Shown here in pieces: positions 15,330 through 22,639 of a stretch of 34,103 nucleotides of DNA. Origin of the DNA: an uncultured Clostridia bacterium (GTDB taxonomy: Bacteria > Bacillota > Clostridia > Saccharofermentanales > Saccharofermentanaceae); assembly GCA_947303255.1 (NCBI GenBank), contig CAMYXL010000032.1, forward strand, positions 1-34,103, in the 5' to 3' direction. The position numbers and the translations under genes are program-made. The notes under the pieces are model-generated. The model saw nothing but the letters and a program-made list of their open reading frames with translations, was not told where the DNA came from and did no database searches. The stretch's first letter is position 1. Each line of letters starts with the position of its first letter.

Positions 15330-15912
15330 TGTCTTTTACCAGTTCATCACCTGATCTCTTGTAGAGCTTGCCGTCCTTGGAATAGAAAACAGGATTATTG
15401 TCTGAGCACTCGAATCGGATGAGCACACTGTAAACTTTGAACACATCATCTTCTTCGAAAACAACGAAGTCAGGAGCAATATGTGAAACATAATTTATGT
15501 TCTTGCCGATCTTCAAAGTGATGACAACAACTTCCCTGTCGAACGGTTTCTCGATCTTAGTAGTACCGCTCTTTGTATGAATACCCGTTTCACCACTACC
15601 GTTCCAGTATTCGTAGGGACTGTCGGTCTCGATCTGAAAACTCGTGACCTTGCCGCCAAGCCATACGACATCTTTACCATCATAAGTATCAGGTATCTCG
15701 AAAACAGTGTTATCAGTGTTACCGTCCCAGACTACTGAATAAACTACAGCCTGCGCTGAATCGTCTTTCTTGGGGCAAAACTTGATATTACCTTCAAGAA
15801 CGGCGTCAGATTCCAGATAATCCGGACAACCGACCACACTGAGCATTAACGCAATAATGAGCGCACAAATAACGGGAAACTTTATCCTACCAAAAGACTT
15901 TACTCGATCCAT
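15304..15912 (-). CDS. Lipoprotein of unknown function
   Basis: A 202-residue lipoprotein starting MDRVKSFGRIKFPVICALII with lipobox VVGC (about residue 29); TGGAGGGTATTGTT fixes the start. The mature part is beta-rich: YSVVWDGNTDNTVFEIPDTY, DGKDVVWLGG, EVVVITLKIGKNINYV and FKVYSVLIRFECSD, ending with SKDGKLYKRSGDELV. Short sequences like the last (CxSDNNPVFYSKDGKLY) also occur near the ends of BspA-type LRR proteins, suggesting descent from one, but there are too few repeats to say so firmly. It overlaps the convergent gene at its 3-prime end and has its own extended -10 promoter. Confidence 0.6.
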   Translation of the reverse strand: MDRVKSFGRIKFPVICALIIALMLSVVGCPDYLESDAVLEGNIKFCPKKDDSAQAVVYSVVWDGNTDNTVFEIPDTYDGKDVVWLGGKVTSFQIETDSPYEYWNGSGETGIHTKSGTTKIEKPFDREVVVITLKIGKNINYVSHIAPDFVVFEEDDVFKVYSVLIRFECSDNNPVFYSKDGKLYKRSGDELVKDINYAQVGQ

Positions 15913-15958
15913 AACAATACCCTCCAAGATCAAGCGAGGAGAATGAAGTAACGTCTAT

Positions 15959-15969
15959 ATTATAACACG
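15959..15969 (-). promoter_or_regulatory. Extended -10 box of the lipoprotein gene at 15304
   Basis: CGTGTTATAAT on the minus strand (TATAAT at 15959-15964), about 47 bases before the start codon. It matches the TRTGn-extended pattern seen at 5655 and 7734. No clear -35. Confidence 0.55.
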
Positions 15970-15998
15970 GCGTATCAGATCAGGCGCAGGAGAGTTAA

Positions 15999-16694
15999 TT
16001 AAGCACGAAATGCATGAATAAACGGGACAAGGAACAAAATGCCGTTTATAACCGTAAGTATAACGTACGGAACAGTCGCTGATCTTTTTCGAGAGGACAG
16101 ATAGGCTGCGATACCGTAGAAAATTACGTTGACTCCCAAAAACACCAATAGTTCCTTGAAAAAGAAATTATTGGTGGTGTACTTATGCTTGCCGAGTATG
16201 CAGGCACCGGGATAACCATTGGAGGAGTCCGAATAGTAATATCTCGTATAATCATGAAAACCGTGAAAGACCAAAACACAATCGTGATGATATTCATCAA
16301 GTTGGAAATTGTTATTCTTTTTCCTGGCATTTTCGACTTTAACTTCGTCGTATGACAAAGAAGAAAGCGGAACATTATCTGCGAAGGATAATACACCTGA
16401 ATAAAGAGAAGGATCACCTATTAAGCCATTAGTTGAATCAGCATAGTTATATATTATGATACATTTGTCTCCCCTGATGTCTGCTATATAAATATTTTGC
16501 GGTGGTGTTTCTCCGTACCTCGCTCTCATTGCCGAAGTATATGAATCATCAGCGAATGAGGCCGGGATCATATATTTCGTTCTAAGCATAGTACGGACTT
16601 CATAGCTTCTCGAAACCATGCTTCCTACAAACACTAATGAAGCCAAAATCAGAATATATGTCAACGTAGTAATAACAATGCATGCCTTTTTCAT
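15999..16694 (-). CDS. Integral membrane protein, unknown
   Basis: A 231-residue protein (ribosome site AAGGGGAAGACTT) with one N-terminal membrane segment (about residues 7-28), an extracytoplasmic domain of about 140 residues, and two closely spaced C-terminal segments (FFFKELLVFLGVNVIFYGIA and VPYVILTVINGILFLVPFIH). The outside part contains PQNIYIADIRGDKCIIIYNY and a His/Tyr-rich stretch (DEYHHDCVLVFHGFHDYTRY). This layout recalls clostridial DUF3592-like or sensor-less membrane proteins, but I do not recognise a family. A TATAAT at 16721-16726 (minus) is a possible promoter; the zinc-ribbon gene lies just upstream. Confidence 0.6.
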   Translation of the reverse strand: MKKACIVITTLTYILILASLVFVGSMVSRSYEVRTMLRTKYMIPASFADDSYTSAMRARYGETPPQNIYIADIRGDKCIIIYNYADSTNGLIGDPSLYSGVLSFADNVPLSSLSYDEVKVENARKKNNNFQLDEYHHDCVLVFHGFHDYTRYYYSDSSNGYPGACILGKHKYTTNNFFFKELLVFLGVNVIFYGIAAYLSSRKRSATVPYVILTVINGILFLVPFIHAFRA

Positions 16695-16747
16695 AAGTCT
16701 TCCCCTTCTGCTCGTATATCATTATAGACGACAAGAAAGGGGAAGTG

Positions 16748-16987
16748 TTACAGCTTATCTTGTAATTTTATGTTGCTGAGTACGAACTCATATCCCTTTT
16801 TCGCTGAGATAAATTCACCGGAAGACAGCGACTTTTCCGCTCTATCCAACACATCGTCTTCTTCGAAAAAACTATAATCAAACGTCACTCCGCAGAACGG
16901 ACATTCATACATCTGACGTTTCAGATCAATATTCAGATTACCGCCGCAAGTCGGACAAAGATGCGGCTTCATTACATTCTCACTCAT
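16748..16987 (-). CDS. Short zinc-ribbon protein, probably truncated
   Basis: A 79-residue protein starting MSENVMKPHLCPTCGGNLNI with CPTCGG and CPFCG pairs that make a zinc ribbon, followed by a helical stretch (EDDVLDRAEKSLSSGEFISA, then KKGYEFVLSNI). In related proteins I remember, the ribbon starts a longer TPR-like chain whose next residues are of the KDPHNFEALRG type; here the frame turns into KLQDKL and stops at the beginning of the first repeat. It therefore looks like the front end of a larger gene, although the ribosome site (GAGAGGGAGAAA) and an extended -10 (TGTGATAATAT at 17025-17035) are intact. It may still be expressed. Confidence 0.6.
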   Translation of the reverse strand: MSENVMKPHLCPTCGGNLNIDLKRQMYECPFCGVTFDYSFFEEDDVLDRAEKSLSSGEFISAKKGYEFVLSNIKLQDKL

Positions 16988-17082
16988 TTTCTCCCTCTCA
17001 AAAACTGCTTATTGGCATTCATTGATATTATCACAAAAGATGAGCCGAGGTTTCATTTTCGAGAAAGATAAGGATGAAAACA

Positions 17083-18456
17083 TCACTGCATTATCAACTT
17101 AGTATCTCCATCACAAAATAGGACAATTCTCCAGTCTTGATCACAATCAGAGGGTTGTGAACACATACGTGTGTATTTATCGTCATCCTGATATTCATAA
17201 AAACCGTATATATCTATTACTTCGAGAATCAACAGATTATTACTGATATCTAATTTTGCAATGCTATTATCTTCGCAGATCAAACTTTCCAGCTTGATAT
17301 TCGTTCTGACATCAAGACTTGTCAGTTTGTTACTACTGCACGACAAAGATTTTAGTTGTAGATTCTTACTGACATTAAGACTTGTCAGTTCATTATCGTT
17401 ACAAATCAAGGATTCTAGTTGTAGATTCTTACTGACATCAAGACTTGTCAGTTTGTTATAATAACATTCCAAAACAGATAGTTTCCGATTATTCGTGACA
17501 TCAAGATTTGAGAGCCAATTTGAACAACAGTGCAGTTCCTTAAGTTTTACATTTTTACTGATATCAATACTATACAAAAGATTACTGCTACAATCCAAAT
17601 ATGTAATTTCCGGATTATTGCTCAGATCAAGTTCATCCAAACAACTGGAATAACATTCGAGATGTGTCAGATTGATATTATTAGTCAAATCAAGCCACCT
17701 CAGTTGTTGACCGCTACAATTAAGATATGCAAGTTGTGTGTTGTTACTCAGATCAAGATCTGTTATATGGGCAGATTCCCACTTGCTTCGGCAAGCCAGA
17801 TATTCAAGTTTTGTATTCTTGCTGACATCGATACTTTCTAATTGATTGATGCTACAATCAAGATATTTCAGATCTTTGTTCTTGCTCAAATCCAAGCTGG
17901 TAAGAGCATTATAACTGCAATCAAGAACAGTAAGGTTAGGATTATTAGTAACATCCAAATCTGTAATGTTTGTATTGTCACATTTAAAAACTGTTAACTT
18001 CTTATGTTTGCTGACATCCAGCATTTCAAAATTGCATCCGCTGCAAGCAAAATACTCCAGTTCAGGATTACAACTGATATCAAGTTTCCTCAGAAGAAAG
18101 TTACATCTGCAATTCAGATATACCAGTTCCTTATTCTCATTCAGGTCAAGATTTTTAAGGTGATTATCCGAACAGTCAAGTACTAAGAGATTACAGAATA
18201 TCTCTATCCCTTCCAGCGAATCTATATCCCAGTTTCTAACTGCTATCGTTGTAACAGATTCATATTCTTCCGACGAGAGTCTGCCGTCATTGTTTTTATC
18301 GACCAATGCCTCGACCCACCTCCTGAAGTTTTCATCCGGAAAGGAATCTTTAATATCATATTCGTTCTTTGAATATGCAGCGACGCTGCCACCTATAAAT
18401 GTGCTGACTATAATCGCACTGCTCACTATAGTAACTAACAGTTTTCTCACGATCAC
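17083..18456 (-). CDS. Secreted EF-hand/leucine-rich repeat protein
   Basis: About 457 residues. The longest frame begins with GTG at 18477, but AAAGAAAGG before the GTG at 18456 makes MIVRKLLVTIVSSAIIVSTF the better start. Signal peptide to about AYS, then the EF-hand-like DKNNDGRLSSEEY and SLEGIEIFCNLLVLDCSDN, and about 16 repeats of 21 residues (LxxLxCxxNxLxxLDVSxNxxL). The front module matches both halves of the 9175-11379 LRR protein, but here there is no linker or DUF4214 block; the C-terminus is a short unique tail. It is probably released or loosely bound at the cell surface. Three neighbouring repeats near 17308-17460 are almost identical in DNA. Confidence 0.8.
   Translation of the reverse strand: MIVRKLLVTIVSSAIIVSTFIGGSVAAYSKNEYDIKDSFPDENFRRWVEALVDKNNDGRLSSEEYESVTTIAVRNWDIDSLEGIEIFCNLLVLDCSDNHLKNLDLNENKELVYLNCRCNFLLRKLDISCNPELEYFACSGCNFEMLDVSKHKKLTVFKCDNTNITDLDVTNNPNLTVLDCSYNALTSLDLSKNKDLKYLDCSINQLESIDVSKNTKLEYLACRSKWESAHITDLDLSNNTQLAYLNCSGQQLRWLDLTNNINLTHLECYSSCLDELDLSNNPEITYLDCSSNLLYSIDISKNVKLKELHCCSNWLSNLDVTNNRKLSVLECYYNKLTSLDVSKNLQLESLICNDNELTSLNVSKNLQLKSLSCSSNKLTSLDVRTNIKLESLICEDNSIAKLDISNNLLILEVIDIYGFYEYQDDDKYTRMCSQPSDCDQDWRIVLFCDGDTKLIMQ
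17308..17460 (-). repeat. 63-bp near-identical tandem repeats inside the LRR gene
   Basis: The string GACATCAAGACTTGTCAG (with one T variant) starts at 17308, 17371 and 17434, exactly 63 bases apart, and the flanking bases (TAGTTGTAGATTCTTACT) are also shared. Each 63-bp unit is three times seven codons, one LRR. Such identity allows repeat number to change by slippage or recombination without a frameshift. Confidence 0.8.
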
Positions 18457-18690
18457 ATATACCTTTCTTTGATCCACACAAAACCACAGACATGAACATG
18501 CCTTCTGTTCACTCCTTATTTAATTCCTTTAGTGAAAATCATCGAAAACACACGCCTGAACCGTGTGCTCAAACATTAGTTCAAAACACAAAGAAACAGT
18601 CATTCATAACGAAAAGCTTTTCTGTACCCAAACTGATTATAGCATTGATGCCAAACACAAGATCGGCAAAATTCAGGCATGGATCTTTTG
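18457..18690. other. Intergenic region between the LRR gene and the radical SAM gene
   Basis: The 5-prime leaders of two divergent genes. On the minus strand a TATAAT (18635-18640) could serve the LRR gene with a long leader. A CACACG...CGTGTG dyad lies at about 18550-18568, and a TCGAAAAC copy at about 18543. A 71-codon plus-strand frame here has no ribosome site and covers these signals, so I do not call it a gene. Confidence 0.35.
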
Positions 18691-18693
18691 CAC

Positions 18694-18737
18694 TTGCAGA
18701 AAGATAGCATTATGCTAAAATAGTGTAAAATTACACT
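18694..18737 (+). promoter_or_regulatory. Promoter and palindromic operator of the radical SAM gene
   Basis: TTGCAG (18694-18699), 16-base spacer, TAAAAT (18716-18721), directly followed by the dyad AGTGTAAAATTACACT (18722-18737) at the expected start of transcription. A repressor bound there would block initiation. The ribosome site AAAAAGGATAACTGCAT follows. Confidence 0.65.
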
Positions 18738-18760
18738 TTTACTAAAAAGGATAACTGCAT

Positions 18761-19663
18761 ATGAAGATGTCGTCATTTTTGTACTTCGCGAGGTTCGGAC
18801 TAAAGACTCTGTTCACCAAATCCGAGAAGCCGATCCTGGGAACTGTCATCGTGACTGACAAGTGCAACCTCCACTGCAAGCATTGTTCAGTTAATAACAT
18901 CACCGCTGTGATCAGGCCGTACGAGAAGGTTAAAGAAGAGATGAAAACTCTCTACGACATGGGCATCAGGATCCTGTTCTTCTGCGGCGGCGAGACGTTC
19001 CTGTGGAACGACAGCGGCAAGAATCTCCGCGACCTCGTAATCGAGGCTAAACAAATGGGGTTTCTAATCGTAAATGTCGTTACCAACGGCACGTTCAAGA
19101 TCGATCTGCCTGAAGCTGACCTGATACTCATGAGCCTTGACGGCGACCGTGAGCGCCACAATATCATCAGGGGCGATACCTACGACACGATAATGGAAAA
19201 CATAAGCCATGCGACAGCGGACAACATCTGCTTTTACATGGCGATCAATAAGTTCAACAAAGAGGCTGTGGCAGACGTATGCCAGCTCGCGAAAAACACG
19301 AGGAACGTGCGCGCCGTGTCGTTCAATTTTCACACGCCTTATCCTGATACAAGAGAACTGAAACTGAGCGTTGATGAGAAGCGCGAGATCTGCGAGGTCA
19401 TCAAAGATCAGATGAAGAAAGGCGCGCCGATCTTTAACCTTAAGTCCGCCTTCCCTTACCTCATCGAAAACAAGTTCCCGACACCTTGCAAGCAGTGCGT
19501 CGTCATCGAAAACGGCAAGATCAGCACCTGCGGAAGATGCATCGATATACCGGGGCTCTGTGATGAGTGCGGATACTTTTTCGTGGCGGAATACACGCTT
19601 CTGTTCTCGGGAAATCTGAAGGTTATTTTCGAGATGCTAAAGACGTATCTGAAGTATGTGTGA
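18761..19663 (+). CDS. Radical SAM protein with a cysteine-rich C-terminus
   Basis: A 300-residue enzyme. CNLHCKHC at residues 35-42 is the CxxxCxxC site for the radical SAM 4Fe-4S cluster. GGETFLW (GGE motif), VTNGTF and SLDGDRERHN follow in the usual barrel order of MoaA/PqqE-like members. The C-terminus has six cysteines (C243, C246, C257, C260, C267, C270: CKQC, CGRC, CDEC), which suggests a SPASM-like second cluster domain, although shorter than usual. The last 25 residues form an amphipathic, membrane-seeking helix. It is a single-gene unit; no precursor peptide gene is visible beside it, so the substrate is open. Regulation is probably through the operator overlapping its start site. 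Confidence 0.85.
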   Translation: MKMSSFLYFARFGLKTLFTKSEKPILGTVIVTDKCNLHCKHCSVNNITAVIRPYEKVKEEMKTLYDMGIRILFFCGGETFLWNDSGKNLRDLVIEAKQMGFLIVNVVTNGTFKIDLPEADLILMSLDGDRERHNIIRGDTYDTIMENISHATADNICFYMAINKFNKEAVADVCQLAKNTRNVRAVSFNFHTPYPDTRELKLSVDEKREICEVIKDQMKKGAPIFNLKSAFPYLIENKFPTPCKQCVVIENGKISTCGRCIDIPGLCDECGYFFVAEYTLLFSGNLKVIFEMLKTYLKYV

Positions 19664-19681
19664 GTGTTTTCGAGAAGAAAG

Positions 19682-19710
19682 ATGACAAAAGACGAGAATT
19701 GATATATAAT
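19682..19710 (+). promoter_or_regulatory. Promoter of the thiT riboswitch transcript
   Basis: ATGACA (19682-19687), 17-base spacer, TATAAT (19705-19710). It starts a leader that carries the TPP aptamer, so thiT has its own promoter separate from the radical SAM gene. Confidence 0.7.
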
Positions 19711-19721
19711 CACGTCGTTCT

Positions 19722-19807
19722 TAACAACGGGGAGCTGGAAGACCGGCTGAGAGGGCAGATTGCCGACCCGCTGAACCTGGACGGATAATGCCGACGAAGG
19801 GAGTGTT
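19722..19807 (+). ncRNA. TPP riboswitch (THI element)
   Basis: The conserved aptamer parts occur in order: GGGGAGC, then CCGGCTGAGAGGGC, ACCCGCTGAACCTG, GGATAATGCCGACG and GAAGGGAGT. These match the thiamine pyrophosphate riboswitch consensus, including the CTGAGA and GGATAATGCC signatures. The GAAGGGAG that closes the aptamer is also the ribosome site of the gene at 19812, so binding of TPP should hide it and stop translation of the transporter. No long terminator stem is visible between the aptamer and the start codon, which favours translational control. Confidence 0.95.
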
Positions 19808-19811
19808 AAAA

Positions 19812-20414
19812 ATGTCTGATTATCAAGTTCCAAAACAATTAGTAAGAAGAGACAGGATCATGGCTGTCGTAACAGGCGGTATCTGTATCGCGTTGAGCGA
19901 AGTTTTGTCTATGATCAAGCTCTTTGAGATGCCTATGGGAGGTTCCGTAACGCCTGCAGCTACGTTGCCGCTCATTATCTTCTGTCTGTGCTTCGGCCCG
20001 CTTTGGGGATTCGGAGCATGTCTCGTGTTCAGTGTCCTTCAATTTATCACAGGATACATTATGACGCCTTTTCAGGTTATTCTCGACTACGTCCTCGCAT
20101 ACGGACTTGTCGGCGTGGTATCGTTCGCATGCCCACGCGGTGAGCAGCGCTACCTGAAGAACACACTTAAAAGGCTCGCCTACATCAAGTTCGTTCCTGC
20201 GATCTTACTTACGATCCTCGGTTTCTTCTGCCGATTCGGATGTTCAGTCCTCTCGGGAGTTATCTTCTACGCAGAGTATGCAGGCGACATGAATCCGTGG
20301 GTATACTCGATCACCTACAACGGAACATTCATGCTTCCTGAGGCAGGCATCACGCTGGTCCTTATGCTTATCGTTCTCGGAATACTGCGAGGCACGAACA
20401 AGAAGAAAACCTGA
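19812..20414 (+). CDS. thiT: ThiT-family thiamine transporter, ECF substrate-binding component
   Basis: A 200-residue integral membrane protein starting MSDYQVPKQLVRRDRIMAVV; the riboswitch-embedded GGAGTGTTAAAA decides this start. Six hydrophobic segments are visible. GICIALSEVLSMIKLFEMPM, the GGSVTPAATLPLIIFCL loop, and FQVILDYVLAYGLVGVV fit the ThiT/YuaJ family, in which the MPxGGSxT and LDYxLA regions help bind thiamine. ThiT is the S component that hands thiamine to the shared ECF module (EcfA, EcfA', EcfT), whose genes are not in the window. Control by the adjacent TPP riboswitch independently supports thiamine as substrate. A terminator follows 25 bases after the stop. Confidence 0.93.
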   Translation: MSDYQVPKQLVRRDRIMAVVTGGICIALSEVLSMIKLFEMPMGGSVTPAATLPLIIFCLCFGPLWGFGACLVFSVLQFITGYIMTPFQVILDYVLAYGLVGVVSFACPRGEQRYLKNTLKRLAYIKFVPAILLTILGFFCRFGCSVLSGVIFYAEYAGDMNPWVYSITYNGTFMLPEAGITLVLMLIVLGILRGTNKKKT

Positions 20415-20438
20415 TAACAGGTTCATTCAAAAGACACG

Positions 20439-20468
20439 AACAGCACTCTCACGGGTGCTGTTTTTTTG
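20439..20468 (+). terminator. Terminator after thiT
   Basis: Stem CAGCAC (20441-20446) with GTGCTG (20455-20460), followed by seven T residues. The opposite gene ends at 20476. Confidence 0.88.
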
Positions 20469-20475
20469 TGTTGGT

Positions 20476-21312
20476 CTAGTCACGCAGCCAGGATTCGTCG
20501 AAATTATTGTGGTCTTTTAAGATCTCCATATCAACTTCGTTTTGACTGTGCATTTTGTAGGTAAAAACTTCAAGTTCAGGAAGTTCAAGAACGAAACTCA
20601 CGTCGCTGATCTTCGAATAAGAAACATCCAGTTCCTTAAGATCAGTCAGCTCACTTATGATCCTGTCATCAATGCTACTTATCTTGGTCGCACTGATAGA
20701 CAGATATTTAAGACTGCTCCAATTGGCGGTGTCATACGGCAGTTCCGTGATATCGTAAGATGAGATCGTCAGTTCCTCCAGGTTATCAAGGCCCCTGAGA
20801 TCAGGAAGTTCATCCCTGAACACGTTCTGAAGATCCAGGACTCTTAAGTTCTTGAGTTCGTTCAACTCACCAAGATCATTGAGTTTATAGCTGTCCGTTG
20901 CATAGGTCCCCAAGATAATACGAAGTTCCTCAAGCCCCTTTATCTCAGTAAGTTTGTCGATCGAACCGATCCTGGAGTCCTTGATTATGACCGTCTTAAG
21001 ATCATCAAGCTTTGTCAGTTCCTCGAGAAAGTTCTGCGCATCTTCCTCAAATCCGATCCCTACCAAAGTTATCTTCTCGAGATTTTTAAGCTTACCGAGC
21101 TTGTCGTAACGCGAACTGCTCAGACATCTGTCTTCTCCCGGATCACAGACAAGCTCTGTTATCTCATCAAGGTCTTTACTTTCACTATCTATGAAATCAT
21201 TTATCGCGCTGTCTCCTAAGAGCTCTCTGTCTATCGCATGACATCCGATACTTAATGTGATAATAACAGCAAACATAAAGCATCCTGCTGCTCTCGTGAA
21301 CATTTTAAACAT
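20476..21312 (-). CDS. Leucine-rich repeat lipoprotein
   Basis: About 278 residues with a lipoprotein signal (lipobox SIGC, about residue 24). Two starts fit: MFKMF at 21312, which is only two bases after AAGG, and MFTRAAGC at 21303, which has better spacing; the difference is three residues. The mature protein is a row of internalin-type LRRs, e.g. LKNLEKITLVGIGF, LDDLKTVIIKDSRI, LKNLRVLDLQNVF and DLKELDVSYSKISDVSFVLE, with acidic character. It should be anchored to the outer membrane face and bind a protein or polysaccharide. It is one of few genes here ending in TAG. The promoter (TATAAT at 21354-21359, minus) stands about 40 bases downstream of the 53-bp repeat array. Confidence 0.75.
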   Translation of the reverse strand: MFKMFTRAAGCFMFAVIITLSIGCHAIDRELLGDSAINDFIDSESKDLDEITELVCDPGEDRCLSSSRYDKLGKLKNLEKITLVGIGFEEDAQNFLEELTKLDDLKTVIIKDSRIGSIDKLTEIKGLEELRIILGTYATDSYKLNDLGELNELKNLRVLDLQNVFRDELPDLRGLDNLEELTISSYDITELPYDTANWSSLKYLSISATKISSIDDRIISELTDLKELDVSYSKISDVSFVLELPELEVFTYKMHSQNEVDMEILKDHNNFDESWLRD

Positions 21313-21353
21313 ATCCTTATTCCCTTTATTCCATTTTTGTCTATCCGTTTATG

Positions 21354-21359
21354 ATTATA
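21354..21359 (-). promoter_or_regulatory. -10 box of the LRR lipoprotein gene
   Basis: TATAAT on the minus strand, 42-47 bases from the start codon. There is no recognisable -35 box, which would suit a promoter needing an activator bound upstream, where the repeat array lies. A single half-site (GATCTAGTTCT, 21370-21380) resembling a repeat arm sits in between. Confidence 0.5.
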
Positions 21360-21397
21360 TCAGCGATCGGATCTAGTTCTTTGGCAAAAAAGAAAGA

Positions 21398-21662
21398 AAT
21401 ACAGTTCAGAATCCCTAGCCATAGGGAGTATTTACTGGATTCTATTTAATAATCTAGTTCTTAGTCCCTAATCATAGAGAGATAATACTGGATTCTACTT
21501 AATAATCTAGTTCTTAGTCCCTAGCCACAGGGAGTATTTACTGGATTCTGCTCGAAAATCCAGTTCGCGGTCCCTAGCCATAGGGAGAACTAACTGGATT
21601 TTCACCATAAATCCAGCTAAGAATCCCTAGTCACAGGGATTGCAAACTGGATTTATCGCAAA
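21398..21662. repeat. Five contiguous 53-bp direct repeats made of alternating palindromes
   Basis: Units start at 21398, 21451, 21504, 21557 and 21610, with no indels between them. Every unit has a left arm (AATCCAGTTC or a close variant), the palindrome TCCCTAGCCATAGGGA (or one- to three-base variants) about 14 bases in, a right arm ACTGGATT, and a 9-base variable tail. The right arm of one unit pairs with the left arm of the next (ACTGGATT-9-AATCCAGT), so two palindromes alternate along the array. Alternatively, each unit can fold as one nested hairpin. The array begins right after the methyltransferase terminator and ends about 40 bases before the LRR lipoprotein -10 box. Not CRISPR: the variable segments are only 9 bases. 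Confidence 0.92.
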
Positions 21663-21687
21663 AAGAAACATCCGCCGAAGCGGATGT
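21659..21687 (-). terminator. Terminator of the methyltransferase gene
   Basis: Stem ACATCCGC (21668-21675) with GCGGATGT (21680-21687) and a CGAA/TTCG tetraloop; the minus strand continues TTTCTTTTTG. It directly abuts the last 53-bp repeat unit. Confidence 0.85.
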
Positions 21688-21698
21688 CTCGTGATCAT

Positions 21699-22466
21699 TT
21701 ATTTCTTCTGAGCGACGATCATGTATCTGTGGGTCGTGCCTTCGATAACACCGTCCTTCTCGATCTTCTCCTGAAGCTTCAAGAGCTTGTCGAGACACTT
21801 GTCGACGGAGAAATCTATGAACTCCCATTCAATGATCCTCGCGAACCAGACAAATGCGCCTACATCGTAGAACTTGATCGGCGTGAATACTTCGCCTGAT
21901 TCCAATATCTCGAATCCCGCATCCTCGAGCGCCTTCACACGACTTGCGAGGTACAGTTCCTGACCTTCGAACGTCTTCGGTGCATCAGGAAGAACCATCT
22001 CAACCAGATCGCGGTCGTTGGTCTCGCCGACCTGCTGCGTTACAAAGTATCCGCCGGGCTTCAGAACTCTTCTCATCTCCACCGGATCAAAATCACCGTG
22101 CCTGTTGGTCAGTATGTCGATGGACTCGTCATCAAACGGAAGGTTTGATGCATCATTGCATTCTCTGAAGTCGATCCCCAACGGGGTCAAGACTTTCCTG
22201 CAAAGTTCCACGTTCGGCGGATAGCCTTCAGTCGCGGAAGTCTTGTCGTACGGGTGTCCGAATGACAGGAGGACTTCGCCTCCGCCCGTGTCGTAGTCCA
22301 TGAGACGCATGTCAGGTCTTAAGTACTTACGGACCAGTTTCTCGTAGTCCCACGGGATTTCCTGATCAGATTCAAATCTGCCGTCCAAATGAGAGAAGTC
22401 CCAGCCTTTGATGTGGGCGATCTTCTCTTCTTTTTTCCAAAAATTTATTAATTCTTCTTGTTTCAT
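21699..22466 (-). CDS. Class I SAM-dependent methyltransferase
   Basis: A 255-residue cytoplasmic enzyme. Motif I is LMDYDTGGGEVLLSFG (about residues 54-69), with ATEGYPPNVELCRK carrying the acidic residue for the SAM ribose, CNDASNLPFDDESIDILTNR as motifs II/III, and RRVLKPGGYFVTQQVGE as the post-motif strand; together they give a small-molecule methyltransferase of the UbiE/SAM_11 kind. The acceptor is not known. AAAGAAAGGAAAGCAGAAA precedes the start. The leader contains TTTTCGATAAAAG, and a long dyad (22507-22578) overlaps the probable -35 (TTGTCA on minus). A terminator directly follows the stop codon. Confidence 0.85.
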   Translation of the reverse strand: MKQEELINFWKKEEKIAHIKGWDFSHLDGRFESDQEIPWDYEKLVRKYLRPDMRLMDYDTGGGEVLLSFGHPYDKTSATEGYPPNVELCRKVLTPLGIDFRECNDASNLPFDDESIDILTNRHGDFDPVEMRRVLKPGGYFVTQQVGETNDRDLVEMVLPDAPKTFEGQELYLASRVKALEDAGFEILESGEVFTPIKFYDVGAFVWFARIIEWEFIDFSVDKCLDKLLKLQEKIEKDGVIEGTTHRYMIVAQKK

Positions 22467-22506
22467 TTTCTGCTTTCCTTTCTTTTATCGAAAATAATCT
22501 TTGAAA

Positions 22507-22578
22507 GGTGCAGTTCCTGACAACATATGTTAATTAATTATCCTCGGTACAACCTGCTGTCAGTTTTAGAACTGCACC
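22507..22578. other. Long two-part inverted repeat upstream of the methyltransferase
   Basis: GGTGCAGTTCCTGACA (22507-22522) faces TGTCAG (22558-22563) and GAACTGCACC (22569-22578): a 10-bp outer and a 6-bp inner stem with a 5-base bulge on one side and a 35-base loop. The loop holds TTAATTAATTA and GGTACAACC. It could be the terminator region of the 22640 gene, but it lacks a T run, or an operator for the methyltransferase, whose -35 candidate TTGTCA it overlaps. Confidence 0.6.
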
Positions 22579-22639
22579 GAGCAATTAATTCGTGACATCT
22601 TATTTCACTCCGTTTCAAGTTGATGGAAATATTATAACC

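Noticed and set aside
18492..18707. 71-codon plus-strand frame between the LRR and radical SAM genes
   Set aside because: No ribosome site, no family resemblance, and it covers promoter signals of both divergent genes.
19567..19788. 73-codon plus-strand frame overlapping the thiT leader
   Set aside because: It runs through the TPP aptamer, whose conservation explains the sequence; no ribosome site.
21398..21662. CRISPR array
   Set aside because: Regular period, but the variable parts are only about 9 bases, the units are internally palindromic throughout and no cas gene is present.
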